Assembly: GCF_011300685.1 (NCBI RefSeq)
Contig: NZ_CP049864.1
Span: forward strand, 1,914,885-1,978,884
Direction: 5' to 3'
Source: Lysobacter sp. HDW10
GTDB lineage: Bacteria; Pseudomonadota; Gammaproteobacteria; Xanthomonadales; Xanthomonadaceae
Length of the DNA: 64,000 nt
Of this stretch, positions 16,698-25,552 are shown in pieces. Every line of letters starts with the position of its first letter. Within the stretch, counting starts at the first letter, position 1. A program made the position numbers and the translations under genes. The notes beneath the pieces were generated by a model that saw only the letters and a list, made by a program, of their open reading frames with translations, was not told the origin of the DNA and did not search any database.

Positions 16698-17213
16698 TTA
16701 GCTTTCGTTGGATGCGTTCGGCCTGTCTTCCCATTCGGAATACGGGCGTTCTGCAAGCATCAGATTGTAGTAGCGCGCCTCGTCGGTGACTTCACGTCCG
16801 AGCCAGTCCGGCGTTTCGAATGTCGTATCCAAGCTCGGCAACTCGAGTTCGGCCACGATCAACCCCGCATTAACGCCCTCGAATTCGTCGATTTCCCAAC
16901 AAAGCGCACCTTGCGGAATATAGTGCCGCGTTTTCTGCACCAAATTGCCAACGCACAGCGCAAGTAAGGCTTCTGCGTCGGCAACCGGCAAGTCGTACTC
17001 GAATTCTTGACGTTGCGGCCCGGCCTCTCTCGACTTCATGTTCAGTTTGGCGATATCCCCTTCAAGGCGTAGCCGCACCGACACGTTTTGATGCCCTTGT
17101 GTAATGGAAGCTGCATCATTCAAGTAGCCCTGTGCCATGCGTTTGCTTTCTGTCACTTGTGCGCGCCAGGCATCTGACTTCAACAAAAACTTACGTTCGA
17201 TCTCGATGCCCAT
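16698..17213 (-). CDS. CYTH domain protein, inorganic triphosphatase-like
   Basis: A 171-residue protein made of one CYTH domain. The ExExK motif is read as IEIERKF at residues 3-9, and charged tunnel residues recur (VRLRLEG, KLNMKSREAG, EYDLPV, WEIDEFEG, IVAELELPS). Bacterial stand-alone proteins of this type usually hydrolyse inorganic triphosphate or nucleoside triphosphates with Mg2+ or Mn2+; class IV adenylate cyclase activity is less likely. The start overlaps the rlmD stop as TGATG, which rules against the longer upstream reading. Confidence 0.87.
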   Translation of the reverse strand: MGIEIERKFLLKSDAWRAQVTESKRMAQGYLNDAASITQGHQNVSVRLRLEGDIAKLNMKSREAGPQRQEFEYDLPVADAEALLALCVGNLVQKTRHYIPQGALCWEIDEFEGVNAGLIVAELELPSLDTTFETPDWLGREVTDEARYYNLMLAERPYSEWEDRPNASNES

Positions 17214-18550
17214 CAGCGGCCCTTCTCGAACACAGCAATGGATTCGACGTGCGCCGTGTGCGGGAACATATCCATCACACCTGCTTTGGTGAGCGTCCAG
17301 CCTGCTTCGTTCACCAACCAACCGGCATCGCGTGCCAATGAGCCCGGATGGCAGCTCACATACACAATCCGTTTGAGCCCATCGAGCGGCAACTGCTTCA
17401 GCACACTTTCTGCGCCGGCACGTGCGGGATCAAGCAATAGACGATCAAAGGTCTGCTTGATCCACGCCTGATTCTGCAAAGGTTCGGACAAGTCGGCCGC
17501 ATGGAACTGTACGTTTGAAAGGCCATTGCGCGTGGCGTTGTCGCGCGCCCGCTGAACGAGACCCGCATCCCCTTCAACGCCCACGACTACTTCGGCCACA
17601 CGCGCAAGCGGCAGCGTGAAGTTACCGAGGCCGCAGAACAAATCCAAGATGCGCTCACCTGCCTCAGGCGCCAAAAGGCCAAGTGCGTGCGCAATCATTT
17701 TTTCGTTCAAGCCGCGATTGACTTGAATGAAATCCAAGGGCTTGAACTCAAGCTCAACATCCCACGACTTCAATGCGTACACGAGCCTCGACGTGTCGGG
17801 CCAAAGCGGATGCACGCTGGCTACACCGCCGGGCTGCAAATAAATTGCAAAATTGTGCGCTTCACCAAAGCGCTTCAATTTCTCGATGTCGCCTTCGCTC
17901 AAGGCTTGCAAATGACGAAACACCAAGGCAATCGTGTCGTCGCCCGCGATGAACTCAACCTGCGGAATATCGCCACGCGCATCGAGTTGATCGATCATTT
18001 CCGCCAAGGCACCGACCTTCATTCCGATTTCCGGGATGACCGTATGACAGCTTTGAATGTCTGCAACGAAGCGTGGATCAAGTTCTCGAAAACCAACGAG
18101 GGTCTTGCCCTTCTTCAGCACATGTCGAACAGAAAAGCGGCCTTTGCGACGGTAGCCCCAGCTTGTATCCACAAGTGGCGCGAGCACTTCTTGCGGCGTC
18201 ACGTGACCAATGCGTTGCAAGTTGTCCAGAAGCTCTTGCTGCTTCAATCCGATCTGCTTGTCAGCATCAAGATGTTGCAACACGCAGCCACTGCACACGC
18301 CGAAATGCGGGCACTTCGGTGAAACGCGGTCAGGCGATGCGGACAGAATCTCCACAGCACGACCCTCGTCGTACTGCCGCGACCTGCCGGATTGTTCGAC
18401 CATCACGGTCTCGCCTGGTAAGGCGCCCGACACAAACATCGCCTTTCCCGCGTGCGCGCCATCTTCTCTGCGCGCAACCCCGCGGCCATCGTGGCTCATG
18501 CCAGTAATCCGGACTGGGAAAGGTGTTTTGTCTATTCGGTTTCGAGCCAC
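17213..18550 (-). CDS. rlmD: 23S rRNA (uracil-1939-C5)-methyltransferase RlmD
   Basis: A 445-residue SAM-dependent rRNA methyltransferase. An N-terminal TRAM domain (VRITGMSHDGRGVARR) is followed by the iron-sulfur cluster motif CPHFGVCSGC, the SAM-binding LDLFCGLGNFTLPLA and the catalytic cysteine in VYVSCHPGSLARDA. This is the RumA/RlmD plan, methylating 23S rRNA U1939. Start is GTG. The stop is coupled to the CYTH gene. Confidence 0.95.
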   Translation of the reverse strand: MARNRIDKTPFPVRITGMSHDGRGVARREDGAHAGKAMFVSGALPGETVMVEQSGRSRQYDEGRAVEILSASPDRVSPKCPHFGVCSGCVLQHLDADKQIGLKQQELLDNLQRIGHVTPQEVLAPLVDTSWGYRRKGRFSVRHVLKKGKTLVGFRELDPRFVADIQSCHTVIPEIGMKVGALAEMIDQLDARGDIPQVEFIAGDDTIALVFRHLQALSEGDIEKLKRFGEAHNFAIYLQPGGVASVHPLWPDTSRLVYALKSWDVELEFKPLDFIQVNRGLNEKMIAHALGLLAPEAGERILDLFCGLGNFTLPLARVAEVVVGVEGDAGLVQRARDNATRNGLSNVQFHAADLSEPLQNQAWIKQTFDRLLLDPARAGAESVLKQLPLDGLKRIVYVSCHPGSLARDAGWLVNEAGWTLTKAGVMDMFPHTAHVESIAVFEKGR

Positions 18551-18614
18551 GTTTCAAGCACTTTGAGTCAAAGCGCTATTGTCTCAGACCCACCTTTCCC
18601 GTGCCTAGTAAAGG

Positions 18615-19220
18615 CTATTTTTGTTTCCAGTCGCCGCCTGATTGGTACCACCAGCCGCTGCGTGCACTGTCGATCCATTGACGCGCGAAAACCTCCCGAA
18701 TTTGCGCCTCCCATTCGGGATGATCGTTGGCGACTGCCACTTCGCGATACAGCGCCTTGCGGTCGCGATTGTCATCGGCCACCGCAGCATTCACGGCAAC
18801 ACGGTCTTTTAGCGCAAGCTTGTCTGCGTTACGCACCACGACCATGCCATCGGCACTGAAACCGAGCGCCCCGGCATCGAAACCCGCGCGCAATGTGGCA
18901 TCAAAGCGCGACGACATCCGGCTTTGAATTGCTTGGATGGCAGGCGTTCGAATTGTGATGTCCGGCTTTGATTGCGCGTAGGCACTACCGATACCGATCA
19001 CAGACCACAGGTCGACGCGCCGCTGCATGTTGAGCATTGCGGACATACCGCCTGATTTCGGCGTCGCTTTCACCGCAGGTGCAGCGTCTGCACCGATGAC
19101 ACCCTCGACGAACTCTTTCGCAGCTTCTTTTGCTTCCGCCGCCGGGAAGTACACATTGATCGTGACGCATGCGGTCAAAACGATCGCAGGTGCGGTGGCC
19201 AAGAACCCTTTGTTTTTCAT
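18615..19220 (-). CDS. ydbL: DUF1318 YdbL-like lipoprotein
   Basis: A 201-residue protein. The leader ends in the lipobox LTAC with Cys18, followed by VTINVYFP and a helical stretch. Residues 84-201 form the YdbL/DUF1318 region (ITIRTPAIQAIQSRM through the Trp-rich end). A signal-peptidase-like AYAQ sits just before that region. The ATG at 19220 has a good ribosome-binding site (GGAGAGG), unlike the longer frame to 19259. In E. coli the order is ydbH-ynbE-ydbL, with YnbE a small lipoprotein; no separate ynbE is found here, and the N-terminal part may fill that place. Role: chaperone or partner of the YdbH phospholipid-transport bridge. Confidence 0.8.
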   Translation of the reverse strand: MKNKGFLATAPAIVLTACVTINVYFPAAEAKEAAKEFVEGVIGADAAPAVKATPKSGGMSAMLNMQRRVDLWSVIGIGSAYAQSKPDITIRTPAIQAIQSRMSSRFDATLRAGFDAGALGFSADGMVVVRNADKLALKDRVAVNAAVADDNRDRKALYREVAVANDHPEWEAQIREVFARQWIDSARSGWWYQSGGDWKQK

Positions 19221-19233
19221 GTGCCCCTCTCCT

Positions 19234-21267
19234 TCAGTGTTCAAAAACAGGTTTGACATCGCCTTCGGCGACTGCCTTCAGACGTTCAACCAGTACAGGC
19301 CAATCTACGCGTCGGTTGTGACCCACAACGGTGAGCCGTGGAATGCCGGCACCTTGCAAGATAGTAAAACTGTTGGAACCTGAACCTGATCTGGCATCGC
19401 CTTCAAGGCCCGACATCAAACACACGCTGTTCACCAACCGACATTGAATCCCAATGCGGCTGTAACCGAAGTCTTTGAACAGCGCGAGCGCCTTTGCTTG
19501 CAATCCACTGGTGGCGGCCGTGCCACCGACACTCGAAATATTTTGTACAGCGCGTTGACTGATACGTTGCTTCACGCCAGGCACTTTCACCGTATATAAA
19601 GCCGAATCAAAGCGCACCGGCGACCAAGCGATCAAGCGCAAGTCATGAATTTGTCCGCTGAGTTTGCCGCTGATGCTGCCGAAGCCCAAGACTTCAGTCA
19701 GTCGCAGCAAATCCAATTTATCCAAATCCAAGTCGGTCACCAATGTCGGCGCGGTGCCGAAAGGACGTTCGATGGACAATGCAGAGAATGCGACTGAGCC
19801 TTCAAACACGTCCAAGTTCAATCCGCCATCCAGCGTCAGGATGTCGTTTTCGTAGACAGCGTTTGGAATCGTGCCGTTCAAGCGACCTCGGAATGCAGGC
19901 AACCCAATCGCTTGCGAAAACGCGCCAAAGTCCACATTTTCAACGCCCAATGAAAACTGCAAACCAAAACTACGCGTGGCTTGCGGCGGCCGAATCAGCA
20001 GTGTGTCGAATCGCAAACGGCCATCAAACACGGGAATAGCAGCCGGCGCACGCAGCGACAATTCACCGTTGCGACTGATAAACGGCAGATCGCCGGCGCC
20101 GAATTGCAGCCCGTACAGCGATGCGTGTTGCCAACGCAAACGGCTTTCTACGGGATCACTTTGCGAAATGGCAATTTGACCCTGCAAACCGGCCACGTCC
20201 AAGCGCTCGCCGGGCTGCCGAATGTTGAGGTCATTCAACTTGATCGCGTAGCTGATAGCTTCGGCACCGTGATTCCAAACACGACCATTCAACCCGCCCG
20301 TCAACTCAACATCTGTGAAGCCCAAAGGCGCCAGCCACCCCGACAAATAGCGATCACGCAAAGCACGCGCATCCGCACTTTGGAACTGCACATCGAGATT
20401 CTCAGCGCCCTTGGCTGTCCAGTCCAAATGACCCGTGGCACTGAGCGTCGCGCCATCCGCCCAGGCGAACTGAGGAATATGCCAACCCGCAGGATTAGAC
20501 CTTGCAGAAATGTTGAAACGACCCGGCGTGTTTTGAATCGAGAGAAACGTGGTACCGACGAGCATGTCGCCCAAGGCCGTTCCCGACAGCGACACCAACG
20601 AAGTGTTATTTCGACGCTCGAAGTTCAGCCTGCCATCAATACTGACGTTCTCGGCGATCAAGCCACCGTCTCGCGTGTGGAGCTTTGCATGCGTAAGTGC
20701 CAGTGGCCCTTGAACCGTTAGACCGCCACTTGCAGGCGAACGTATCGATAGCTTGCCGTTCAAGGCACCTGTATCGATCTGACCGTCTTCCCAGCTTTGC
20801 CGAATAAACGCACGCGCCCATTCAACGGGCAGCGATGCCAATTCAACTTCTGTCAACTCAGGTGTCTTCGATCGGCGTTGCAAGCGAATTGCGCTTTCAC
20901 CTTGCTTGAGTTCAAGATCCAAACCGACGGGCTGAAAATCCACTGAGAAATTCGCAGCTGCGTGCCCTGGCATCGAGATGGGGCCAGCACAGCGCCAAGT
21001 GCGCCATGCCTCACGGGAAAGCGTGCAGCGCCAATGCACGGCCTTGTAATCCGCCGCCACAGACGGCGCACGCAGGCGATCCACGCGCATGTCCAATTGC
21101 CCCTGCGGCAGGTTCGGATCCCAGCGGACGCGCATATCGACGCCATCGAGCTTCACAACCGAGGTGTGAATTCGCTGCACTTTGACGTGCGCCGAGCGCG
21201 CATAAATCGGATTTGCAGAAAAACCCGACAGAGCGCCACACAGCAGGGTGGCTAAAATGCGTTGCAT
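19234..21267 (-). CDS. ydbH: YdbH-like AsmA-family intermembrane phospholipid transport protein
   Basis: A 677-residue protein with a cleavable-looking N-terminal signal (MQRILATLLCGALSGFSANP) and a long beta-rich body, in keeping with YdbH-like members of the AsmA superfamily that bridge inner and outer membranes and carry phospholipids. The C-terminal part (FGSISGKLSGQIHDLRL; VQNISSVGG; ALFKDFGYSRIGI) is the conserved dicarboxylate/YdbH end. It is shorter than E. coli YdbH (about 880 residues). YdbL follows after 13 bases. It is divergent from the receiver-Hpt gene, with start codons only 15 bases apart. Confidence 0.82.
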   Translation of the reverse strand: MQRILATLLCGALSGFSANPIYARSAHVKVQRIHTSVVKLDGVDMRVRWDPNLPQGQLDMRVDRLRAPSVAADYKAVHWRCTLSREAWRTWRCAGPISMPGHAAANFSVDFQPVGLDLELKQGESAIRLQRRSKTPELTEVELASLPVEWARAFIRQSWEDGQIDTGALNGKLSIRSPASGGLTVQGPLALTHAKLHTRDGGLIAENVSIDGRLNFERRNNTSLVSLSGTALGDMLVGTTFLSIQNTPGRFNISARSNPAGWHIPQFAWADGATLSATGHLDWTAKGAENLDVQFQSADARALRDRYLSGWLAPLGFTDVELTGGLNGRVWNHGAEAISYAIKLNDLNIRQPGERLDVAGLQGQIAISQSDPVESRLRWQHASLYGLQFGAGDLPFISRNGELSLRAPAAIPVFDGRLRFDTLLIRPPQATRSFGLQFSLGVENVDFGAFSQAIGLPAFRGRLNGTIPNAVYENDILTLDGGLNLDVFEGSVAFSALSIERPFGTAPTLVTDLDLDKLDLLRLTEVLGFGSISGKLSGQIHDLRLIAWSPVRFDSALYTVKVPGVKQRISQRAVQNISSVGGTAATSGLQAKALALFKDFGYSRIGIQCRLVNSVCLMSGLEGDARSGSGSNSFTILQGAGIPRLTVVGHNRRVDWPVLVERLKAVAEGDVKPVFEH

Positions 21268-21282
21268 CAGGAGAGAGTACTT

Positions 21283-22011
21283 ATGTCGACGGAATCCGGG
21301 ATGAAGCCACGCTTTCTATTGGTGGAAGACGACCCGCCTACGCGAATCTACTTGCGAGAGATCGCAACGATGCTACCTGCGAAGGTCGACGTCGCCTCGA
21401 CCTGTGCCCAAGCGGCTCGGATGGCACGCAAGCGCAGCTATGACTTGTGGTTGTTTGATGCCAACTTGCCTGACGGCAGTGGTGCCGGGTTGTATCAGCA
21501 ATTGCTGGCCGATCCCGAGGTCGGCAAACGCGCCCCGGTTGCAATCGCGCACACCGCAGAAATCGACATGGACTATCTCGACAAACTGTGTGCGTGTGGA
21601 TTCAAAGAAGTCGTGCGCAAGCCCATCACCCCTGCCGGTTGGTTGGGGGCACTCCGTCGTGGTTTGGGCCTGCAAGCCGCATCCATTGAAGACCTTGAAG
21701 AATGGGATGACGACCACGCCATACGCGCATTGGGCGACTTCTCCAACGTCGACAAGTTGAGAACACTGTTTGTCAGCGAGCTGCCAGAGATGCAATCGAA
21801 GGCGCGTGTGGCGGTACAAGAAGGCGACGACACCGCACTGCGTGATGTCTTGCATCGACTCAAAGCCAGTTGTTCTTTGGTCGGCGCGAAACGACTGCTG
21901 GAATCCGTGCGCACGCTTTCAGCAGACCGCTCCTGCCCCAAAGCCTTTGCCGCCATGGACGAAGCCTTTGAGGTGACCTTGGCCACCTTCAGGACGACTG
22001 GATCTGCCTAA
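21283..22011 (+). CDS. Response-regulator receiver plus Hpt phosphotransfer protein
   Basis: A 242-residue cytoplasmic phosphorelay protein. The receiver domain (8-130) has Asp16-Asp17, the phospho-acceptor Asp59 in LFDANLPDGSG and Lys113 in VRKPI. A C-terminal Hpt domain (about 145-240) has the phosphorylatable His191 in VLHRLKASCSLVGAKRL. There is no DNA-binding output and no kinase. ATG 21283 is preceded by GGAGAGAG and is preferred over the TTG at 21262. It may accept phosphate from an unlinked hybrid kinase and pass it on. It overlaps recO at the 3' end by 23 bases, convergent. Confidence 0.88.
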   Translation: MSTESGMKPRFLLVEDDPPTRIYLREIATMLPAKVDVASTCAQAARMARKRSYDLWLFDANLPDGSGAGLYQQLLADPEVGKRAPVAIAHTAEIDMDYLDKLCACGFKEVVRKPITPAGWLGALRRGLGLQAASIEDLEEWDDDHAIRALGDFSNVDKLRTLFVSELPEMQSKARVAVQEGDDTALRDVLHRLKASCSLVGAKRLLESVRTLSADRSCPKAFAAMDEAFEVTLATFRTTGSA

Positions 22012-22717
22012 GCTCTGCCAGCATGTCCCAAGACTTGAGTCCCTTTCCGCCCAATTGATGCAAGATCAGTGCGCGCATCAAGCGGCGAATCGCATTGGAC
22101 GTGTGCGTGTCCGGTTGCGCATCTGACGCGAGTGCAACCAGCGCTTCACCTGAAATCACCAAGCCGTCGTCCGCCGAATATTTGTCCGCGGCACGCGGTA
22201 CAAAGCCACGCTCGAAGTCGAAGCGATAGTGCATCGTGTTCTCGATAAACGCGCCGAGGGCATCATGTGCCCAATCCGGGGCAAGCCCTAGCGCATCTAA
22301 CAGGTCGCGTTCGAAGCGGCGGAGCGTCCAGGCAATCGGCGCACCGGCAGAGAGCAATGCGCGTGTGCGTCCGAAACTTACAAAGAGCTCAGGTTGCGCG
22401 TCGAACCTCGGTGCAAGACGCAGCGTCAATTCGTTTTGATAGAACGCGGCCAATAAGCGTTCGCCCGCCAAACTGATGCCACTATCGAGCGCCTCCGCTT
22501 GAATCAATCGCGCCAGCTCACCGCGTTGCTCTGCATCGAAACGAATGTACTGGCCCGGCGCCAGAGCCGCTTTCAGTGCGTGTTTCTTCGGACCGCGTAC
22601 GCCGCGCGCTAACAGGCCTAGCCGACCATGGTGCGGCGTCAAGACTTCCACCAGCACACTCGTCTCGCGATAAGCCCGCGCATGAAGCACGTAGGCGGGC
22701 TCTCCGCTATAGCGCAC
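21989..22717 (-). CDS. recO: DNA repair protein RecO
   Basis: A 242-residue RecO with an N-terminal OB fold (AYVLHARAYRETSVLVEVLTP, split) and a helical C-terminal half. RecO with RecR loads RecA onto SSB-coated DNA in gap repair. GTG start two bases downstream of era, as in the conserved rnc-era-recO order. No zinc Cys cluster is seen, which is common in gammaproteobacteria. Confidence 0.92.
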   Translation of the reverse strand: MRYSGEPAYVLHARAYRETSVLVEVLTPHHGRLGLLARGVRGPKKHALKAALAPGQYIRFDAEQRGELARLIQAEALDSGISLAGERLLAAFYQNELTLRLAPRFDAQPELFVSFGRTRALLSAGAPIAWTLRRFERDLLDALGLAPDWAHDALGAFIENTMHYRFDFERGFVPRAADKYSADDGLVISGEALVALASDAQPDTHTSNAIRRLMRALILHQLGGKGLKSWDMLAELRQIQSS

Positions 22718-22719
22718 GC

Positions 22720-23616
22720 TCAGTCCTGATAACCCAGTGCGCGCAATGCGGCTTCGTCATCTGACCAGCCCGCACGCACGCGAACAAAGGTCTGCAGGAA
22801 GACCTTGCGATCAAACGTACGCTCCATCTGGATCCGCGCCTTGGTGCCGATTTCGCGAATGCGTTGACCGCCCTGCCCGATCACGATGGCCTTCTGACTG
22901 TCGCGTTCCACAAGAATCACCGCACCGATGCGAAACATCGCGCCGTCTTCTTCAAACTGCTCGATTTCCACGGCCGTTGCGTACGGCAACTCCGCGCCCA
23001 GTTGCCGCATCAATTGTTCGCGCACAAATTCCGCTGCCATGAAACGCATGCTGCGATCTGTGATGTCGTCTTCGCTGTAGAGCGCGTCTTGCTCAGGCAC
23101 GAGGCTGATCAAGGTTTCCACGAGCGCATCCAAGCCTTTTCGCTTCAACGCCGAAATCGGATGCACGCTGTGGAAACTGCGGCCTTCCGAGGCTTCAGCC
23201 AAGAAAGGCAAAATATCGGCCTTGTCGCGCGCACGATCCGTCTTATTCACGATCAAAACGACCGGCACACCGGCACTTTTCAGCGCGTCGTATGCCAAGG
23301 TGTCTTCGCTGTCCCACTTGCCCGATTCGACCACCAGAACCGCTGCATCCACGCCTTCCAATGCACCGCGCGCTGCACGATTCAGCACGCGGCTCATTGC
23401 TTTGTTTTGCGCGGCATGCAAACCCGGGGTATCCACCAAGACAAGTTGACCGGTTTCGAAGCTGGCAATGCCCAGCATGCGATGGCGTGTTGTTTGCGGT
23501 CGATCAGAGGTGATTGAAACTTTCGTTCCCACCAGCGCATTGATCAAAGTGGATTTGCCCACGTTCGGGCGGCCAATCACGGCGACATGGCCGGCACGGT
23601 AGCTGTTGGATTTCAT
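22720..23616 (-). CDS. era: Ribosome-assembly GTPase Era
   Basis: A 298-residue GTPase. G1 is [11 protein letters not shown]3 is DTPGLH, G4 is NKTD, and the C-terminal KH domain carries [15 protein letters not shown]. Era binds the 3' end of 16S rRNA and helps mature the 30S subunit. Between rnc and recO as expected. Confidence 0.97.
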   Translation of the reverse strand: MKSNSYRAGHVAVIGRPNVGKSTLINALVGTKVSITSDRPQTTRHRMLGIASFETGQLVLVDTPGLHAAQNKAMSRVLNRAARGALEGVDAAVLVVESGKWDSEDTLAYDALKSAGVPVVLIVNKTDRARDKADILPFLAEASEGRSFHSVHPISALKRKGLDALVETLISLVPEQDALYSEDDITDRSMRFMAAEFVREQLMRQLGAELPYATAVEIEQFEEDGAMFRIGAVILVERDSQKAIVIGQGGQRIREIGTKARIQMERTFDRKVFLQTFVRVRAGWSDDEAALRALGYQD

Positions 23617-23650
23617 CCGCCCATTGTCGCCGAAGCGCGAAGCTTGCGCT

Positions 23651-24322
23651 TCAACTCTTGATCAATTGGCTCAGCACGCGTTCCGCAGCGCGCGTTTCGG
23701 CTTGGCGCCTGGATTTCCCGCTGTCTTCTCCGAAAAGGCCGTCATCCAGCTGGCAGCGCACGAAAAAGGTACGTGCGTGCTCTTCACCCGTTTCGGACAT
23801 CAGGGTATAGACAGGCAGGCTGCGCTGGCGCGCCTGCAACCATTCTTGCAGCAGCGTCTTGGCGTCTTTGCCAATGTCGCCTTTCGGATCCAAGGCGGCG
23901 ATTCGCGGATCGAACCAAGGCAATACCACCTGCTTGCACGTCTCGATGCCGGCATCGAGATAAATCGCGCCGATGATGGCCTCTAGGGCGTCCGACAGAA
24001 TCGACTCACGCCTGAATCCGCCGCTGCGAATTTCACCCGGCCCCATCAGCAAGCGATCGCCCAATGACAAGGTGCGCGCGATGGCCGCCAACGACGACTC
24101 ACGTACTAGATCAGCTCGCATCCGGGTGAGCGCGCCTTCGTCTGCAGCAGGCCACTTCTTGAACAGCGCCTCGGCCACTAGGAAATTCACAATCGAATCG
24201 CCTAGAAATTCCAGGCGTTCGTTGTGCTCAGCACCCGCACTTCGATGCTTCAATGCACGCGTCAGCAAATTCGCGTCTTTGAACGTATGTCCGATCAAAT
24301 CAATTTGCTGCATACGGTGCAT
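23651..24322 (-). CDS. rnc: Ribonuclease III
   Basis: A 223-residue RNase III. The signature [14 protein letters not shown] with the catalytic Glu/Asp residues is followed by a second catalytic stretch [15 protein letters not shown] and a C-terminal dsRNA-binding domain from about residue 152 ([11 protein letters not shown]). It processes rRNA precursors and structured mRNAs. ATG start; ends 34 bases before era. Confidence 0.96.
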   Translation of the reverse strand: MHRMQQIDLIGHTFKDANLLTRALKHRSAGAEHNERLEFLGDSIVNFLVAEALFKKWPAADEGALTRMRADLVRESSLAAIARTLSLGDRLLMGPGEIRSGGFRRESILSDALEAIIGAIYLDAGIETCKQVVLPWFDPRIAALDPKGDIGKDAKTLLQEWLQARQRSLPVYTLMSETGEEHARTFFVRCQLDDGLFGEDSGKSRRQAETRAAERVLSQLIKS

Positions 24323-24336
24323 CTCGAACTGTTAGA

Positions 24337-24696
24337 TCAGTTCGAGGGTTCCTTGATTTCGAAGTTCGTCACCAGGTCAATGTTTGCGACCAACGGGATA
24401 CGGCGTTCGTAGCTGTATTCCATCGCGCGCTCGCCATTTTCTGGGCGCAGCTGGATATCTTTGGGGTTGACCGCTTCGATGTCATTGACCTCAAAGCGCT
24501 TCTTAAGGGCTTCGCGAATGCTCGAAGCGTCGGAGCCGACACTGCTGTCTTGCGCCACTGACTTCATCGATTGCTTGACCTTCCCGTATTCGAGATAGGC
24601 GGGCAAAAGCTTCATCACCATCCAGGCGATGAACCCAAACACCATCAGAAAAACCAGAAAACCGGTCAATGACAGACCTTGTTGTGAACGACGCAT
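24337..24696 (-). CDS. DUF4845 domain-containing membrane protein
   Basis: A 119-residue protein with a pseudopilin-like N-terminus: a basic start (RRSQQGLSLTGFLVFLMVFGF) leading into one transmembrane helix, then a soluble domain ending in YERRIPLVANIDLV. This family lies between lepB and rnc in many gammaproteobacteria, as here; its function is unknown, perhaps linked to LepB. Confidence 0.88.
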   Translation of the reverse strand: MRRSQQGLSLTGFLVFLMVFGFIAWMVMKLLPAYLEYGKVKQSMKSVAQDSSVGSDASSIREALKKRFEVNDIEAVNPKDIQLRPENGERAMEYSYERRIPLVANIDLVTNFEIKEPSN

Positions 24697-24736
24697 TGCA
24701 GCTCCCCTCTACGAAATTGGTTGGTGCGACCTCGTA

Positions 24737-25534
24737 TTAAGGTACACGGGTTCCGATACGTTTGAAATTGCTGAAGTTCATCCAGACGAACATGGCGCGC
24801 CCACGGAGGTTCGCCTCCGGCAGCATGCCCCAGAAGCGGCCATCCAGACTGTTGTCCCGGTTGTCACCCATCACGAAGTAATGGCCCTCGGGCACGATGA
24901 CGTCTTGATCACCCATGGCGCCATTCAGCAATGAATCGCGCGAAATCAGGATCGGGTGCGGTGCGTGGCCCGGCAAGGCTTCAATGCGCAATTCCGAAGG
25001 AATCATCATGCCGCTTTGATCGGCCTCGAGCACTTGCTTCGTTGTGTAGCTCACGGGCTCGCCATTCACTTGCAGAATGCCCATGTGATAGTTGATCTTG
25101 TCGCCCGGCAGACCAATGACGCGCTTGACGTAATCGACACCCTTTTCCGGATCGGTTTCATCGCGACCCGGAAACTTGAAGACCACAACATCGCCCCGCT
25201 TCGGTTCGCCGAGGGCCAACACCTTCGTGTTGGTGATCGGCAGGCGCAAGCCGTACGAGAATTTGTTGACCAAGATGAAATCGCCAATCTGCAGCGACGG
25301 AATCATCGAGCCCGAAGGAATGCGGAACGGTTCTGCGACGAAGGTCCGTAGCAACAGGACGAGCGCCAAGACCGGAAAGAAGCTGCGCGCAGTTTCAACC
25401 ACCCACGGCTCTTTCTCGTCAGCCAGCAGATCGCTGCGTGTGCTGCGGCGCTTACGCCATACAAACTTGTCGAGCGCCCAGACGATCCCGGTAGCCAGAG
25501 TCAGTACAACCAAAATGGTTTCAAACCAGCGCAT
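24737..25534 (-). CDS. lepB: Signal peptidase I
   Basis: A 265-residue inner-membrane peptidase. Two N-terminal transmembrane segments are followed by the catalytic Ser in IPSGSMIPSL and the catalytic Lys in VDYVKRVIGLPGD; the GDNRDNSLDGRFWG box closes the fold. It removes leader peptides from exported proteins. It lies 18 bases downstream of lepA. Confidence 0.96.
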   Translation of the reverse strand: MRWFETILVVLTLATGIVWALDKFVWRKRRSTRSDLLADEKEPWVVETARSFFPVLALVLLLRTFVAEPFRIPSGSMIPSLQIGDFILVNKFSYGLRLPITNTKVLALGEPKRGDVVVFKFPGRDETDPEKGVDYVKRVIGLPGDKINYHMGILQVNGEPVSYTTKQVLEADQSGMMIPSELRIEALPGHAPHPILISRDSLLNGAMGDQDVIVPEGHYFVMGDNRDNSLDGRFWGMLPEANLRGRAMFVWMNFSNFKRIGTRVP

Positions 25535-25552
25535 GCGATTCTTCCGTAGAGA

